The translations under genes and the position numbers were made by a program. The notes under the pieces are model-generated. The model was not told the DNA's origin. It was given only the letters and a program-made list of their open reading frames with translations, and made no database searches. A stretch of 64,000 bases of DNA, from positions 123,237 to 187,236 of the forward strand of contig VMRY01000009.1 in the NCBI GenBank assembly GCA_007713595.1. Reading direction: 5' to 3'. The DNA comes from Sedimenticola thiotaurini. Lineage in GTDB: Bacteria; Pseudomonadota; Gammaproteobacteria; Chromatiales; Chromatiaceae. Shown one piece after another: positions 31,474 through 41,413 of this stretch (positions are counted from its first letter, which is position 1; each line of letters opens with the position of its first letter).

Positions 31474-32598
31474 TTACATCTCTTCCTGATCCAGCAGTGT
31501 CACTGTATTCATCCTTGCGGCATAACGCTCAGCATCCGTCCCGCCTAATTTGATCATCAACCGCACCTCATTGGCCGAATCAGCATGCAGAATAGCGTCT
31601 TCGTAGGTAATCTCACCTTCGTTATAGAGCTTGTAAAGTGCCTGATCGAAGGTAATCATACCCTGCTCAGTCGAGCGCTTCATCAGATCCTTCAACTTAT
31701 GCACCTCACCCTTACGGATCAGGTCTGAGGCCAATGGGGTGTTGATCAGTATCTCGACCACCGGTCGACGACTCTTGCCATCCGGTCGTCGCACCAGTTG
31801 CTGCGCCACAATGGCACGAAGATTCAGTGACAGGTCCATGAACACCTGGTCCCGTCGATCTTCGGGGAAGAAGTTGATAACTCGATCCAGTGCCTGATTG
31901 GCATTGTTGGCATGCAGGGTGGAGAGTACCAGATGGCCTGTTTCGGCAAATGCTATCGCATGATCCATGGTCTCACGAGTTCTGATCTCGCCAATTAAGA
32001 TGACATCCGGGGCCTGACGAAGCGTATTTTTCAACGCCACCTGATAGGACTCGGTATCAATACCCACCTCGCGTTGGGTAATAATGCAGCCATCATGATT
32101 ATGGATGAACTCAATCGGATCTTCGATTGTGATTATATGACCAGAGCTGTTGCGGTTGCGGTAACCAACGAGTGAGGCCAGTGAAGTGGATTTACCGGTG
32201 CCTGTGGCCCCGGCAAAAATCACCAGCCCCCGTTTTGCCAGTGCCAACTCCTTAAGAACCGGCGGTAACAACAGATCCTGTATCTCGGGTATACGGGTCT
32301 CGATCCGACGCAGCACCATGCCAACTGAATCTCGCTGTACGAAGGCACTGACACGGAAACGCCCCGCCCCTTTAGAGCTGACAGCAAAGTTACATTCGTT
32401 GGTCTGGGCAAACTCTTCACGCTGGGCTGGCGTCATCAGGCCAATGACCAGCTCCCGCGCCTGCTCATCATTGAATTTGCTTTTTGCAACTGGCGTAATT
32501 CGCCCATTCACCTTAATACACGGCGGCATACCCGCCGTGACAAAAAGATCCGATGCCTTTTTCTGGGCCATTAAATTCAACAGTGCATTAAAGTCCAC
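31474..32598 (-). CDS. pilU: Twitching motility ATPase PilU
   Basis: Walker A GATGTGKSTSLASLVGYRN, ASP/HIS boxes, GHLVLSTLHANNANQALDR; C-terminal extension after pilT-like core. Confidence 0.95.
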   Translation of the reverse strand: MDFNALLNLMAQKKASDLFVTAGMPPCIKVNGRITPVAKSKFNDEQARELVIGLMTPAQREEFAQTNECNFAVSSKGAGRFRVSAFVQRDSVGMVLRRIETRIPEIQDLLLPPVLKELALAKRGLVIFAGATGTGKSTSLASLVGYRNRNSSGHIITIEDPIEFIHNHDGCIITQREVGIDTESYQVALKNTLRQAPDVILIGEIRTRETMDHAIAFAETGHLVLSTLHANNANQALDRVINFFPEDRRDQVFMDLSLNLRAIVAQQLVRRPDGKSRRPVVEILINTPLASDLIRKGEVHKLKDLMKRSTEQGMITFDQALYKLYNEGEITYEDAILHADSANEVRLMIKLGGTDAERYAARMNTVTLLDQEEM

Positions 32599-32646
32599 AT
32601 TTCCCTCGCTACCGAACTGATGCCGGTTCCATAAGCTAAGACTGCA

Positions 32647-33684
32647 TCAAGAGAATATCTCTTTATTGGCGGCCTTCATACGCGCATCCAACCGACTGAC
32701 CATGCCTTTTTTTACCAGCTCCTGAAGGTGCTGATCAAGCGTCTGCATGCCGGTAGCCTGACCGGTCTGAATGGCTGAGTACATCTGCGCCACCTTGTCC
32801 TCCCGGATCAGGTTCCGGATAGCCGGAGTACCTACCATGATCTCCCAGGCCGCCGTTCGACCGCCCCCCACCTTCTTCATCAATGTTTGTGCAATAACAG
32901 AGCGCAGTGATTCAGAAAGCATAGAACGAACCATGGATTTCTCACCCGCTGGAAACACGTCGATGATTCGATCAATGGTCTTGGCGGCTGAACTGGTATG
33001 CAGCGTGCCAAACACCAGATGGCCTGTCTCCGCTGCCGTCAACGCAAGACGGATCGTCTCCAGGTCACGTAACTCACCCACCAGAATAATATCCGGATCC
33101 TCACGCAGGGCTGAGCGCAACGCCTCAGAGAAACCGAGAGTATCACGGTGCACTTCGCGCTGATTGATCAGGCACTTCTTGCTGGTGTGAACAAACTCAA
33201 TCGGATCTTCGATGGTCAGAATATGGCCATACTCGGTATCATTCTTGTAATCCATCATCGCCGCCAGCGTGGTGGATTTACCGGAACCGGTCGGCCCTGT
33301 AACCAGAACCAGTCCTCGGGGTACATTAACGATATCCTTGAAGGTCTCAGGACAACCCAGATCCTCCAGCGTCAGTACCTTGGCGGGAATGGTACGAAAC
33401 ACTGCGGAAGCGCCGCGATCCTGATTGAAGGCATTAACACGAAATCGTGCAAGACCAGGGATTTCAAATGAAAAGTCTGTTTCCAGAAACTCTTCATAAT
33501 CCTTCCGTTGCTTATCGTTCATGATGTCGTACACCAAACCGTGTACGACCTTATGATCCAGTGCTGGCACATTGATCCTGCGAATATCACCATCTACCCG
33601 GATCATCGGCGGCAATCCCGCTGATATGTGCAAGTCTGAGGCCTCATGCTTAACGCTAAAGGCAAGAAGCTCAGCTATATCCAT
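32647..33684 (-). CDS. pilT: Type IV pilus retraction ATPase PilT
   Basis: GPTGSGKSTTLAAMMDYKND, LVGELRDLETIRLALTAAETGHLVFGTLHTSSAAKTIDRIIDVFP. Confidence 0.97.
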   Translation of the reverse strand: MDIAELLAFSVKHEASDLHISAGLPPMIRVDGDIRRINVPALDHKVVHGLVYDIMNDKQRKDYEEFLETDFSFEIPGLARFRVNAFNQDRGASAVFRTIPAKVLTLEDLGCPETFKDIVNVPRGLVLVTGPTGSGKSTTLAAMMDYKNDTEYGHILTIEDPIEFVHTSKKCLINQREVHRDTLGFSEALRSALREDPDIILVGELRDLETIRLALTAAETGHLVFGTLHTSSAAKTIDRIIDVFPAGEKSMVRSMLSESLRSVIAQTLMKKVGGGRTAAWEIMVGTPAIRNLIREDKVAQMYSAIQTGQATGMQTLDQHLQELVKKGMVSRLDARMKAANKEIFS

Positions 33685-33783
33685 AGACCACGTCTCCCAT
33701 TATTATGTTATTTGTATACGACACACCATCACATAGGCCATCTGGCATTTTGGGCGTCTTCCTCAACAGATTGCGACCGCAAT

Positions 33784-33837
33784 TGGTGAAACTGGCGTTT
33801 TTTGTTTTAATAGTAGAACAGTAAAACCAGTTCACCA
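33784..33837. repeat. Interrupted inverted repeat in pilT/yggS divergent intergenic
   Basis: TGGTGAAACTGG (33784-33795) and CCAGTTCACCA (33827-33837), 1-nt bulge, A/T-rich spacer. Confidence 0.6.
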
Positions 33838-33872
33838 CATCCCTATTATAGACACACAGGCCCACCAAGATC

Positions 33873-34565
33873 ATGCCCGCGATCAATAAGCGACTTGAAT
33901 CGGTCAATCAACAGATTCAGCAGGCTCTGCAGAACCATCATCGCACGAACGATTCGGTTAAACTCCTTGCCGTCAGCAAGACCCGGCCGATAGAAGATAT
34001 ATCGCAGGCCTACGCCGCAGGACAGCACTATTTTGGTGAAAGCTATATCCAGGAGGCCCTGACCAAAATAGCACAACTCAAGGAATTGAACATTGAGTGG
34101 CACTTTATTGGCAGGATACAGGGAAACAAGACACGATCCATAGCTGAAAACTTCGACTGGGTTCACAGTATCGATAACCCCAAGCAGATCAGACGATTAA
34201 ATGACCAGCGACCGAGCCATCTGGCGCCACTCAATATCTGTTTGCAGATCAAAATTGATGACGAAGAGAGCAAGGCCGGCTTTGCCCCTGACCAGGTAAA
34301 GGCCATTATTGATAAGATGGCAGACTATCCACGGCTATCGCTCAGGGGGTTCATGACACTTCCAGCACCAGCTGAGGGTCTGGTTGCCCAGCGAACTCCT
34401 TTCAGGAAACTTCGCCTGCTGCGTAATCAGCTCGCCACACCTGAAATACCGCTGGAGACGCTGTCCATGGGCATGAGTGACGACCTGGAAGCGGCTATTG
34501 CGGAAGGCTCCACTATTGTCAGGATCGGCACCGCCATCTTTGGTCCGAGAAACTATCCCACCTGA
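33873..34565 (+). CDS. yggS: YggS family PLP homeostasis protein
   Basis: LLAVSKTRPIEDISQAYAAGQHYFGESYIQEA, SMGMSDDLEAAIAEGSTIVRIGTAIFG. Confidence 0.96.
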   Translation: MPAINKRLESVNQQIQQALQNHHRTNDSVKLLAVSKTRPIEDISQAYAAGQHYFGESYIQEALTKIAQLKELNIEWHFIGRIQGNKTRSIAENFDWVHSIDNPKQIRRLNDQRPSHLAPLNICLQIKIDDEESKAGFAPDQVKAIIDKMADYPRLSLRGFMTLPAPAEGLVAQRTPFRKLRLLRNQLATPEIPLETLSMGMSDDLEAAIAEGSTIVRIGTAIFGPRNYPT

Positions 34566-34666
34566 ACTACCGCAGCAGGGATATAACAGCGCATACGAAT
34601 GCGATAGGATAGGGCCAATATCCTATCGGTATTAGGACAACTTAATAATATATTCAAGTAACTACT

Positions 34667-35494
34667 ATGAACAGTAAGAGCATCGCATTTATCGGCAGTG
34701 GAAACATGGCAACCAGCCTGATCGGTGGTTTGGTTGCAGATGGGTATAATCCAAAACAGATTATCGCCAGCGACCCTGACAGCGAAAAACGGGCAGATCT
34801 GGCGGCCCGCTTCGGCATCCTGACAGCGGAAGACAACCTGGCCGCCATTGCACAGGCAGACGTTGTAGTACTGGCAGTCAAGCCACAGGTTCTGGAGCAG
34901 ATCTGTCTCAGTCTGGCGCAAAGCATCCGGCAAACCCAACCCCTGGTTATCTCCATCGCAGCCGGTATCCGCGAATCAGACATGCAGCACTGGCTGGGCG
35001 GTAATGTTGCACTGGTACGCACCATGCCCAATACCCCGGCCATGTTGCAGGCAGGCGCTACAGTACTGCACGCTGGCAAGGGCGTTTCAGAGTCACAGCG
35101 TGATCTGGCGGAATCAATCCTGCGTGCAGTCGGCCTGACCCGCTGGGTGAACGATGAAAAACTTATGGACATCGCCACTGCACTCTCCGGCAGCGGTCCA
35201 GCCTACTTTTTTCTGGTTATGGAGGCGATGGAGACAGCCGCTATTGAAAACGGACTAACCCCTGAAACTGCCCGATTGCTCACCATTCAAACGGCCCTGG
35301 GGGCGGCGCGCATGGCAATAGAAAGCAGTGACGGACCTGCCACGCTACGTCAAAAAGTCACTTCGCCTGGCGGTACCACTGAGCGTGCCCTGGAGATACT
35401 GGAACAGGGAGATTTGCGAGCGCTTTTTGCAAAAGCCCTTGCCGGTGCCCGCAAACGCTCGGAAGAGCTGTCTGAAATACTGGGTAAGCAGTGA
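34667..35494 (+). CDS. proC: Pyrroline-5-carboxylate reductase
   Basis: IAFIGSGNMATSLIGGL, VRTMPNTPAMLQAGATVL, SGSGPAYFFLVMEAM, SPGGTTERAL. Confidence 0.97.
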   Translation: MNSKSIAFIGSGNMATSLIGGLVADGYNPKQIIASDPDSEKRADLAARFGILTAEDNLAAIAQADVVVLAVKPQVLEQICLSLAQSIRQTQPLVISIAAGIRESDMQHWLGGNVALVRTMPNTPAMLQAGATVLHAGKGVSESQRDLAESILRAVGLTRWVNDEKLMDIATALSGSGPAYFFLVMEAMETAAIENGLTPETARLLTIQTALGAARMAIESSDGPATLRQKVTSPGGTTERALEILEQGDLRALFAKALAGARKRSEELSEILGKQ

Positions 35495-36072
35495 TGGGTA
35501 GCAACTACCTAACCAATCCATTGACCTTTTTGATTCAGGTTATTTTCGACCTCTATATCATGATTGTCATGCTGCGCTTTATCCTGCAGCTGGTGCATGC
35601 CGATTTCTACAATCCAATCTCACAGTTTGCCGTAAAAGTGACCACGCCGGCCCTGCGTCCACTCCGGCGCTTCATCCCCGGCATTGCAGGTATCGATATC
35701 TCCTCAGTGGTCCTTATGCTCCTGCTCAAATCAATTGAGCTGACACTTATCATGCTGGTATCCGGCCAGGGTGCGCACCCCCTGGCGGCCATGGCATTTG
35801 CCATACCTGACCTACTTGAACTCGCTATCAATTTTTTCCTGTTTGCCATTCTGATACAGGTCATTCTTAGCTGGGTCAATCCAGGCCACTACAACCCTGC
35901 AACCGCCCTTTTATACAGCATCACCCAACCCATATTACGACCAGCACAACGATTAGTCCCACCGATTAGTGGACTCGATCTGTCACCCATGGTCGTATTG
36001 GTTGTACTGCAGCTACTAAAGATGCTGCTACTGCCTCCAATTCAGATGCTTGCGGCAAGTCTGTTTCTTTAA
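35491..36072 (+). CDS. yggT: YggT family membrane protein
   Basis: Two YggT repeats (VMLRFILQLVHADFYNPISQFAVKVTTPALRPLRRFIP; VILSWVNPGHYNPATALLYSITQPILRPAQRLVPP). Confidence 0.94.
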   Translation: MMGSNYLTNPLTFLIQVIFDLYIMIVMLRFILQLVHADFYNPISQFAVKVTTPALRPLRRFIPGIAGIDISSVVLMLLLKSIELTLIMLVSGQGAHPLAAMAFAIPDLLELAINFFLFAILIQVILSWVNPGHYNPATALLYSITQPILRPAQRLVPPISGLDLSPMVVLVVLQLLKMLLLPPIQMLAASLFL

Positions 36073-36085
36073 ATCTGACTACCCT

Positions 36086-36385
36086 GTGAATGAACACTGG
36101 TTTCAATGGGATGGTACAGACTTACTACTCTGGCTCAGAGTCCAGCCACGGGCGGGCAAAGATGAGTTTGTCAGCCCCTACGGTGAACAGTATAAGATCC
36201 GCATCACAGCCCCACCTGTGGATGGCAAAGCCAACAAACATCTGATTAGCTTTCTCGCCAAGTCCTTTGGTGTAGGCCGGGACCAAGTCACCCTTATCAG
36301 CGGTGAAAGCAGTAAAAACAAGGGTTTTCGCATCCAGCGGCCGGAAAAATACCCGATCCCTCTCACAAAATCAGAAGAAAAATGA
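36086..36385 (+). CDS. yggU: DUF167 (YggU) family protein
   Basis: LRVQPRAGKDEF, ITAPPVDGKANKHLISFLAKSFGVGRDQVTLISGESSKNK; GTG start at 36086. Confidence 0.92.
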   Translation: MNEHWFQWDGTDLLLWLRVQPRAGKDEFVSPYGEQYKIRITAPPVDGKANKHLISFLAKSFGVGRDQVTLISGESSKNKGFRIQRPEKYPIPLTKSEEK

Positions 36386-36495
36386 ACTTTTTTCTTAATA
36401 ATTCAAGGTAATAGCCAATATACTACCTATACTTTCTCGAAATATTGAGATATCCCTGTTAATAAGATCGGTAAATAAAACAGAAGGAAGTCCTG

Positions 36496-38478
36496 GTGGA
36501 GCCATCTCGATTAGAACAGAAGCTCAAGGCTTATGAGCAATGGAAGACCGATATTATTCGAACGGTCAAGCTCTATTTCAGTTGGCTCAGCAAGCACCGC
36601 CTGGCTACACCCGAGAGTGAAAAGCGCATCCGCGAGTGCCTCTCTGCCCTCTACAGTGACCGCTTGACCATCGCCTTTGTCGCTGAATTTTCACGCGGCA
36701 AGACCGAACTCATCAACGCCATATTCTTCTCCGATTATGGCCGCCGTCTGCTCCCCTCCACCGCTGGCCGAACCACCATGTGCCCGACCGAGCTGTTCTA
36801 TGACCAACAGGCTGACCAGGCCTATGTGCGACTGCTGCCGATTGAGACCCGACTGCAGGACACCGGCATACGGGAGCTGAAGAAAAAGCCGGCACTCTGG
36901 GTCACCTATCCACTGGATCTGGAGTCAGTTGACCAGGTCGAAGACTGCCTGCAAGAGGTGATCAAGACACGCAAGGTAACACTGGCGGAAGCCGTTCGCC
37001 TGGGCATGTATGACCCGCAGCAGCACCCCAACCAGAGCAAACCACCGGATTTTGTGGAGATTCCCAAATGGCGCCACGCCATGATCAGCTTCCCTCATCC
37101 ACTACTGAAACAGGGACTGACGATCCTCGACACACCGGGACTGAACGCCTTGGGTAGTGAGCCGGAACTGACACTGAAGATGCTCCCTTCCGCACAGGCT
37201 GTGCTGTTTGTGCTGGGTGCCGACGCTGGCGTTACCCGAAGTGATCTGGAGATGTGGCAAAACCATATAAAAGGCTTCCACCGCAGCCGCCAGCGCGGCT
37301 TGATGGTGGTACTCAACAAAATCGATACCCTATGGGATGAGCTGCAGGATCAGGAGAGCATAGACAACGCCATCAATCGTCAATGCAATCATACCGCCCA
37401 GATCCTCGGCGTCAGTCGCAAGGCCATTTTCCCGGTATCTGCGCATAAAGGGCTGCTGGCCAAAATCAAGCAGGACAGCGAACTGATGGAACAGAGCCGC
37501 CTGATGGATCTGGAACACTACCTCTCCAATGATATCCTCGATTCACGCCAGGAGATCATCAAAGATACCGTCACCGCCGAGATCAGCCAGATGGTTGAGA
37601 GCACCCGAAGCATTGTGGTGACCAAGCTGAATGGCATCCAATCCCAACTGGATGAGTTACGCCAGCTCAGCGGCAAAAGCCAGGATATGATCGAGCACAT
37701 GATGACCAAGACCCGCAGTGAGCAGGCGGAATACATGCGCAACGTCAACAGTTTCCAGGCAAGCCGCAAGATCCTCAAAGATCAGGCCACCACACTGCGG
37801 GAGGCGCTCGACCTGAAGAAGCTGGAACGCTCGATCAATGCCGCTCATAACAAAATGGCGGATAACTGGACCACCCTCGGCCTGCAATCCAACATGCGCT
37901 TGCTGTTCGATGATATGCGCAGCAACATGCAGATTGTGGTTGACCAGAGCGAACAGGCAAGGAAGTTGATCCGCAGTATTTACCGGCGCTTCCAAAATGA
38001 GCATGGCTTCTCGGCCGTGCAACCCAAGATGTTCTCAATTATGCGCTATCGGGTTGAGCTGGAGATGCTCTACCAGGAAGCGGAAATATTCCGCAAGAGC
38101 CCGGTTACCGCAATGACTGAGAAGCATTTCGTGGTAAAGCGCTTCTTCGTCGCCATGGTCAGTCGTGCCCGGGATATTTTCTTCCAAGCCAGGCAGGAAG
38201 TAGACACCTGGCTCAGCACTGCACTCGAGCCCCTCACCTTTCAGATCCGCGAACACAAAGAGTTGATGGAGAGACGATTATTTGACCTGCAAAAGATCAG
38301 CCGTTCGCGGGACACACTGGAGTCGCGGGTCAATGAGTTGGAAAGTCAGCATAATGCCGTTGCCAAGCAACTCACCATACTGCGTAACATTCACAATACC
38401 CTAAACGCTAACACCCCTCTGGATGGTGGGGCACGCCCAAAACCGAAACTGGTTTCAACCAGAAAGACGGGCTCCTGA
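36496..38478 (+). CDS. Dynamin-family GTPase
   Basis: 660 aa; P-loop AEFSRGKTELINAIFF, G3 ILDTPGLNALGSEPE, G4 LNKIDTLWDE, long helical C-terminus. Confidence 0.88.
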   Translation: MEPSRLEQKLKAYEQWKTDIIRTVKLYFSWLSKHRLATPESEKRIRECLSALYSDRLTIAFVAEFSRGKTELINAIFFSDYGRRLLPSTAGRTTMCPTELFYDQQADQAYVRLLPIETRLQDTGIRELKKKPALWVTYPLDLESVDQVEDCLQEVIKTRKVTLAEAVRLGMYDPQQHPNQSKPPDFVEIPKWRHAMISFPHPLLKQGLTILDTPGLNALGSEPELTLKMLPSAQAVLFVLGADAGVTRSDLEMWQNHIKGFHRSRQRGLMVVLNKIDTLWDELQDQESIDNAINRQCNHTAQILGVSRKAIFPVSAHKGLLAKIKQDSELMEQSRLMDLEHYLSNDILDSRQEIIKDTVTAEISQMVESTRSIVVTKLNGIQSQLDELRQLSGKSQDMIEHMMTKTRSEQAEYMRNVNSFQASRKILKDQATTLREALDLKKLERSINAAHNKMADNWTTLGLQSNMRLLFDDMRSNMQIVVDQSEQARKLIRSIYRRFQNEHGFSAVQPKMFSIMRYRVELEMLYQEAEIFRKSPVTAMTEKHFVVKRFFVAMVSRARDIFFQARQEVDTWLSTALEPLTFQIREHKELMERRLFDLQKISRSRDTLESRVNELESQHNAVAKQLTILRNIHNTLNANTPLDGGARPKPKLVSTRKTGS

Positions 38479-38580
38479 AGGTACAAACAATTTACACTCC
38501 ACTACCATAAGGGCTATTCTCTAATGCAGCACGACGTAGTATTGAACGGCGTGCCAGGCAAGCTTAAGAGAGGCCATACC

Positions 38581-39027
38581 ATGCACGCCCTGACAATTCG
38601 AATAGCCACCCTCCTTCTACTTCTGCTGTTTTCCACAAGCACGCTGGCGGAAAACAGCACATCATTCAACGGCTATACCATTCATCACAATGCCATTCCT
38701 ACCGCCATGCTGACGCCCCAAGTTGCCAGCAGTTACAAGATCATCCGCAGTAAATATCGTGGACTGCTGAATGTCAGCATAATCAAAGATGTTCCCGGAA
38801 CAACCGGAGAGCCGGTCACAGCCAGAGTCTCGGCCTATGCCACCAATTTAATAGGAAGACGGCATGACATTTCACTGAGAGAGATCAGGGAAGGAGAGGC
38901 CATCTACTATATTGGGGATTTTCCTATTGTGGATCGAGAGATGCTCACATTCACGCTGAGTGTCACACCTGAAGGATCAGAAAAAGCAACCACAACCACC
39001 CTGAAACAGGATTTCTATATCGATTGA
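38581..39027 (+). CDS. Exported DUF4426-like protein
   Basis: Signal peptide LLLLLLFSTSTLAE; YTIHHNAIPTAMLTPQVASSYKIIRSKYRGLLNVSI. Start at 38581 preferred over 38524. Confidence 0.75.
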   Translation: MHALTIRIATLLLLLLFSTSTLAENSTSFNGYTIHHNAIPTAMLTPQVASSYKIIRSKYRGLLNVSIIKDVPGTTGEPVTARVSAYATNLIGRRHDISLREIREGEAIYYIGDFPIVDREMLTFTLSVTPEGSEKATTTTLKQDFYID

Positions 39028-39028
39028 T

Positions 39029-39214
39029 ATGGCCACCATTCTTCCATTTAAAAAACCCAAAGCAAGCATCCGCCACAAAGGCAATACCCTGTGCCGAAAT
39101 GGCCATCATAAGTGGGCAATTGATAAATCCCGGGTGTTTGATGTCAAGCAAGGCAAGCTAGTCAATTGCTACCGCTGTAGCCGTTGTGGCGCAACGCAAA
39201 CCCGGACCGAATAG
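39029..39214 (+). CDS. Small zinc-ribbon-like protein
   Basis: 61 aa, LCRNGHHKW...NCYRCSRCGATQTRTE; begins 2 nt after the preceding stop. Confidence 0.6.
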   Translation: MATILPFKKPKASIRHKGNTLCRNGHHKWAIDKSRVFDVKQGKLVNCYRCSRCGATQTRTE

Positions 39215-39352
39215 CCTCCCCAGTCACCCTAACTGAATTGAAACGAACAACCCAATTAAGAAACTTGGACAATATTCGCCAGGTCTGAAACAATGCCTGC
39301 GCCGCGCATGGCCCATTAATCAACTGACGACTAACCCTTCAAAGCCCTCTTT

Positions 39353-40375
39353 ATGCTTTATGATATTCTCGCAATAATTATTGGTTTTGCCCTATTAGTA
39401 TGGGGTGCCGATCGTTTTGTGAGTGGCGCTTCAGCCCTCGCCAACAACTTGGGGCTATCCCCCATGATAATCGGTCTGACGATTGTCGGCTTCGGTACCT
39501 CTGCACCTGAGATCCTGGTCTCTACCATGGCAGCAATTCAGGGCAACGCCGGATTGGCGATTGGCAATGCATTGGGCTCAAATATCGCCAACATTGGACT
39601 TATCCTGGGTGCTACTGCCCTGATAACGCCTCTCCTGGTCAAATCAGAGACATTGCGCAGAGAGTACCCTATTCTGCTCGCTATCTGCCTTGGGACACTG
39701 CTTCTTTTACAGGATGGGGTATTAGGCGTTTGGGATGGAGTGATTCTCCTGATCGGATTAGTTGCCATGCTTTATGCCATGGTCAGGATCAGCATGCGCA
39801 GCCTGACAAGCGATCCCATGACGGCCGAGATACTCGCAGAGATGCCTGAGACCATGAGCACAGGCAAAGCGATAATCAACTTCACCCTTGGGCTGGGACT
39901 GCTGCTGTTCAGCTCGCGGATTCTGGTCTGGGGTGCCGTCAACATCGCCACAGCCTATGGGGTCAGCGATCTGGTGATCGGACTCACCATCGTCGCACTG
40001 GGCACCAGTCTTCCAGAGCTGGCTGCCAGCATCGTGAGTGCCTTGAAAGGCGAGCACGATATCGCTATTGGTAATGTCCTTGGTTCTAACATGTATAATC
40101 TGCTGGCCGTACTGGCCGTGCCCGGACTTATCGCTCCCGGGCCCTTTGACCCGCTAGTACTGACACGGGACATGCCCATGATGATCGGTCTGACACTCGC
40201 CTTGTTTGTTATGGGCTATGGATTTGGCGGTGTGGGACGCATCAATCGATTTGAGGGGGCGTTATTGGTAGTGGCATTCATCGCTTATCAGGCGGTACTC
40301 TTCATACACTCCGAGGAGGTCCCGGCCAGTGAGCCGACGGCCCTTTATCAGCCAGTAGAACAGCAATATCTATGA
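39353..40375 (+). CDS. yrbG: Calcium/sodium antiporter
   Basis: Two CaCA repeats (GFGTSAPEILVSTMAA...GNALGSNIANIGLILG; ALGTSLPELAASIVSA...GNVLGSNMYNLLAVL). Confidence 0.94.
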   Translation: MLYDILAIIIGFALLVWGADRFVSGASALANNLGLSPMIIGLTIVGFGTSAPEILVSTMAAIQGNAGLAIGNALGSNIANIGLILGATALITPLLVKSETLRREYPILLAICLGTLLLLQDGVLGVWDGVILLIGLVAMLYAMVRISMRSLTSDPMTAEILAEMPETMSTGKAIINFTLGLGLLLFSSRILVWGAVNIATAYGVSDLVIGLTIVALGTSLPELAASIVSALKGEHDIAIGNVLGSNMYNLLAVLAVPGLIAPGPFDPLVLTRDMPMMIGLTLALFVMGYGFGGVGRINRFEGALLVVAFIAYQAVLFIHSEEVPASEPTALYQPVEQQYL

Positions 40376-41370
40376 ACAAGGACTGCATACCCTCTCCTGA
40401 AGAGGCAATAAAACTCCAGAATCTCGGTCTTGCCGTAATCAAAAATGAAGCGGCCGCCATTCAAGCACTGGCCAGCCGGATTAATGGTGATTTCGCCCAC
40501 GCCTGTGGCTACATGCTCAAGTGCGAGGGACGAATCGTAGTAACTGGCATGGGCAAGTCAGGCCATATTGGCAGCAAGATTGCCGCGACTCTTGCCAGTA
40601 CCGGCAGCCCCGCCTTTTTTGTCCATCCTGGCGAGGCCAGCCATGGCGATCTGGGCATGATTACGGCTAAAGATGTCGTCCTGGCCCTCTCCAACTCGGG
40701 TGAAACAACTGAAATCCTTACCATACTGCCCTTGATCAAACGACTGGGCATTCCGCTCATTGCATTGACCGGCAATCCGCAATCAACACTGGCCAAGCAG
40801 GCCGATGTCCATATTGATGTCAGTGTAGAGCAGGAGGCCTGCCCCCTGAATCTTGCGCCCACTTCAAGTACAACAGCCACCCTAGCCATGGGTGACGCCT
40901 TAGCTGTCGCGCTGCTCGAATCCAAGGGCTTTACTGAGCAGGATTTTGCCCGCTCCCATCCCGGTGGAAGTCTTGGTAGAAGGCTGTTATTAATGGTAAG
41001 TGATGTGATGGTTACGGGTAGCAATATACCCCGTGTATCCGAGCAGGCAAGCCTGCGGGATGCACTCCTTGAGATGACCGACAAAGGACTCGGCATGACC
41101 GCCGTCATTGATAAGGGAGGCCGCATCAAGGGGATCTTTACCGATGGTGATCTCAGGCGCACGCTTGATCGGGATATCGATATACGCAACGCACTGGTCG
41201 CTGATGTCATGACACCGGGCGGTACCACGGCAACAGCGGATATGCTGGCGGCTGAAGTGCTGAAACTTATGCAGGAAAAAAAGATCAACTCACTGTTTGT
41301 AGTCGACCAGCAACAGATACCCATCGGCGCGCTTAATATGCACTCTCTGCTACTTGCTGGCATCGTCTGA
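40372..41370 (+). CDS. kdsD: Arabinose-5-phosphate isomerase
   Basis: SIS domain (GMGKSGHIGSKIAATLASTGSPAFFVHPGEASHGDLGM) plus CBS pair. Confidence 0.97.
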   Translation: MNKDCIPSPEEAIKLQNLGLAVIKNEAAAIQALASRINGDFAHACGYMLKCEGRIVVTGMGKSGHIGSKIAATLASTGSPAFFVHPGEASHGDLGMITAKDVVLALSNSGETTEILTILPLIKRLGIPLIALTGNPQSTLAKQADVHIDVSVEQEACPLNLAPTSSTTATLAMGDALAVALLESKGFTEQDFARSHPGGSLGRRLLLMVSDVMVTGSNIPRVSEQASLRDALLEMTDKGLGMTAVIDKGGRIKGIFTDGDLRRTLDRDIDIRNALVADVMTPGGTTATADMLAAEVLKLMQEKKINSLFVVDQQQIPIGALNMHSLLLAGIV

Positions 41371-41413
41371 CAGGCCCTGTGACCCATAATACGCAAGTTA
41401 AAGAAGTTGAAGG

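Noticed and set aside
40509-41396. 295-aa minus-strand ORF antisense to kdsD
   Set aside because: Fully antisense to a canonical kdsD; Ser/Arg-rich composition typical of a shadow frame.
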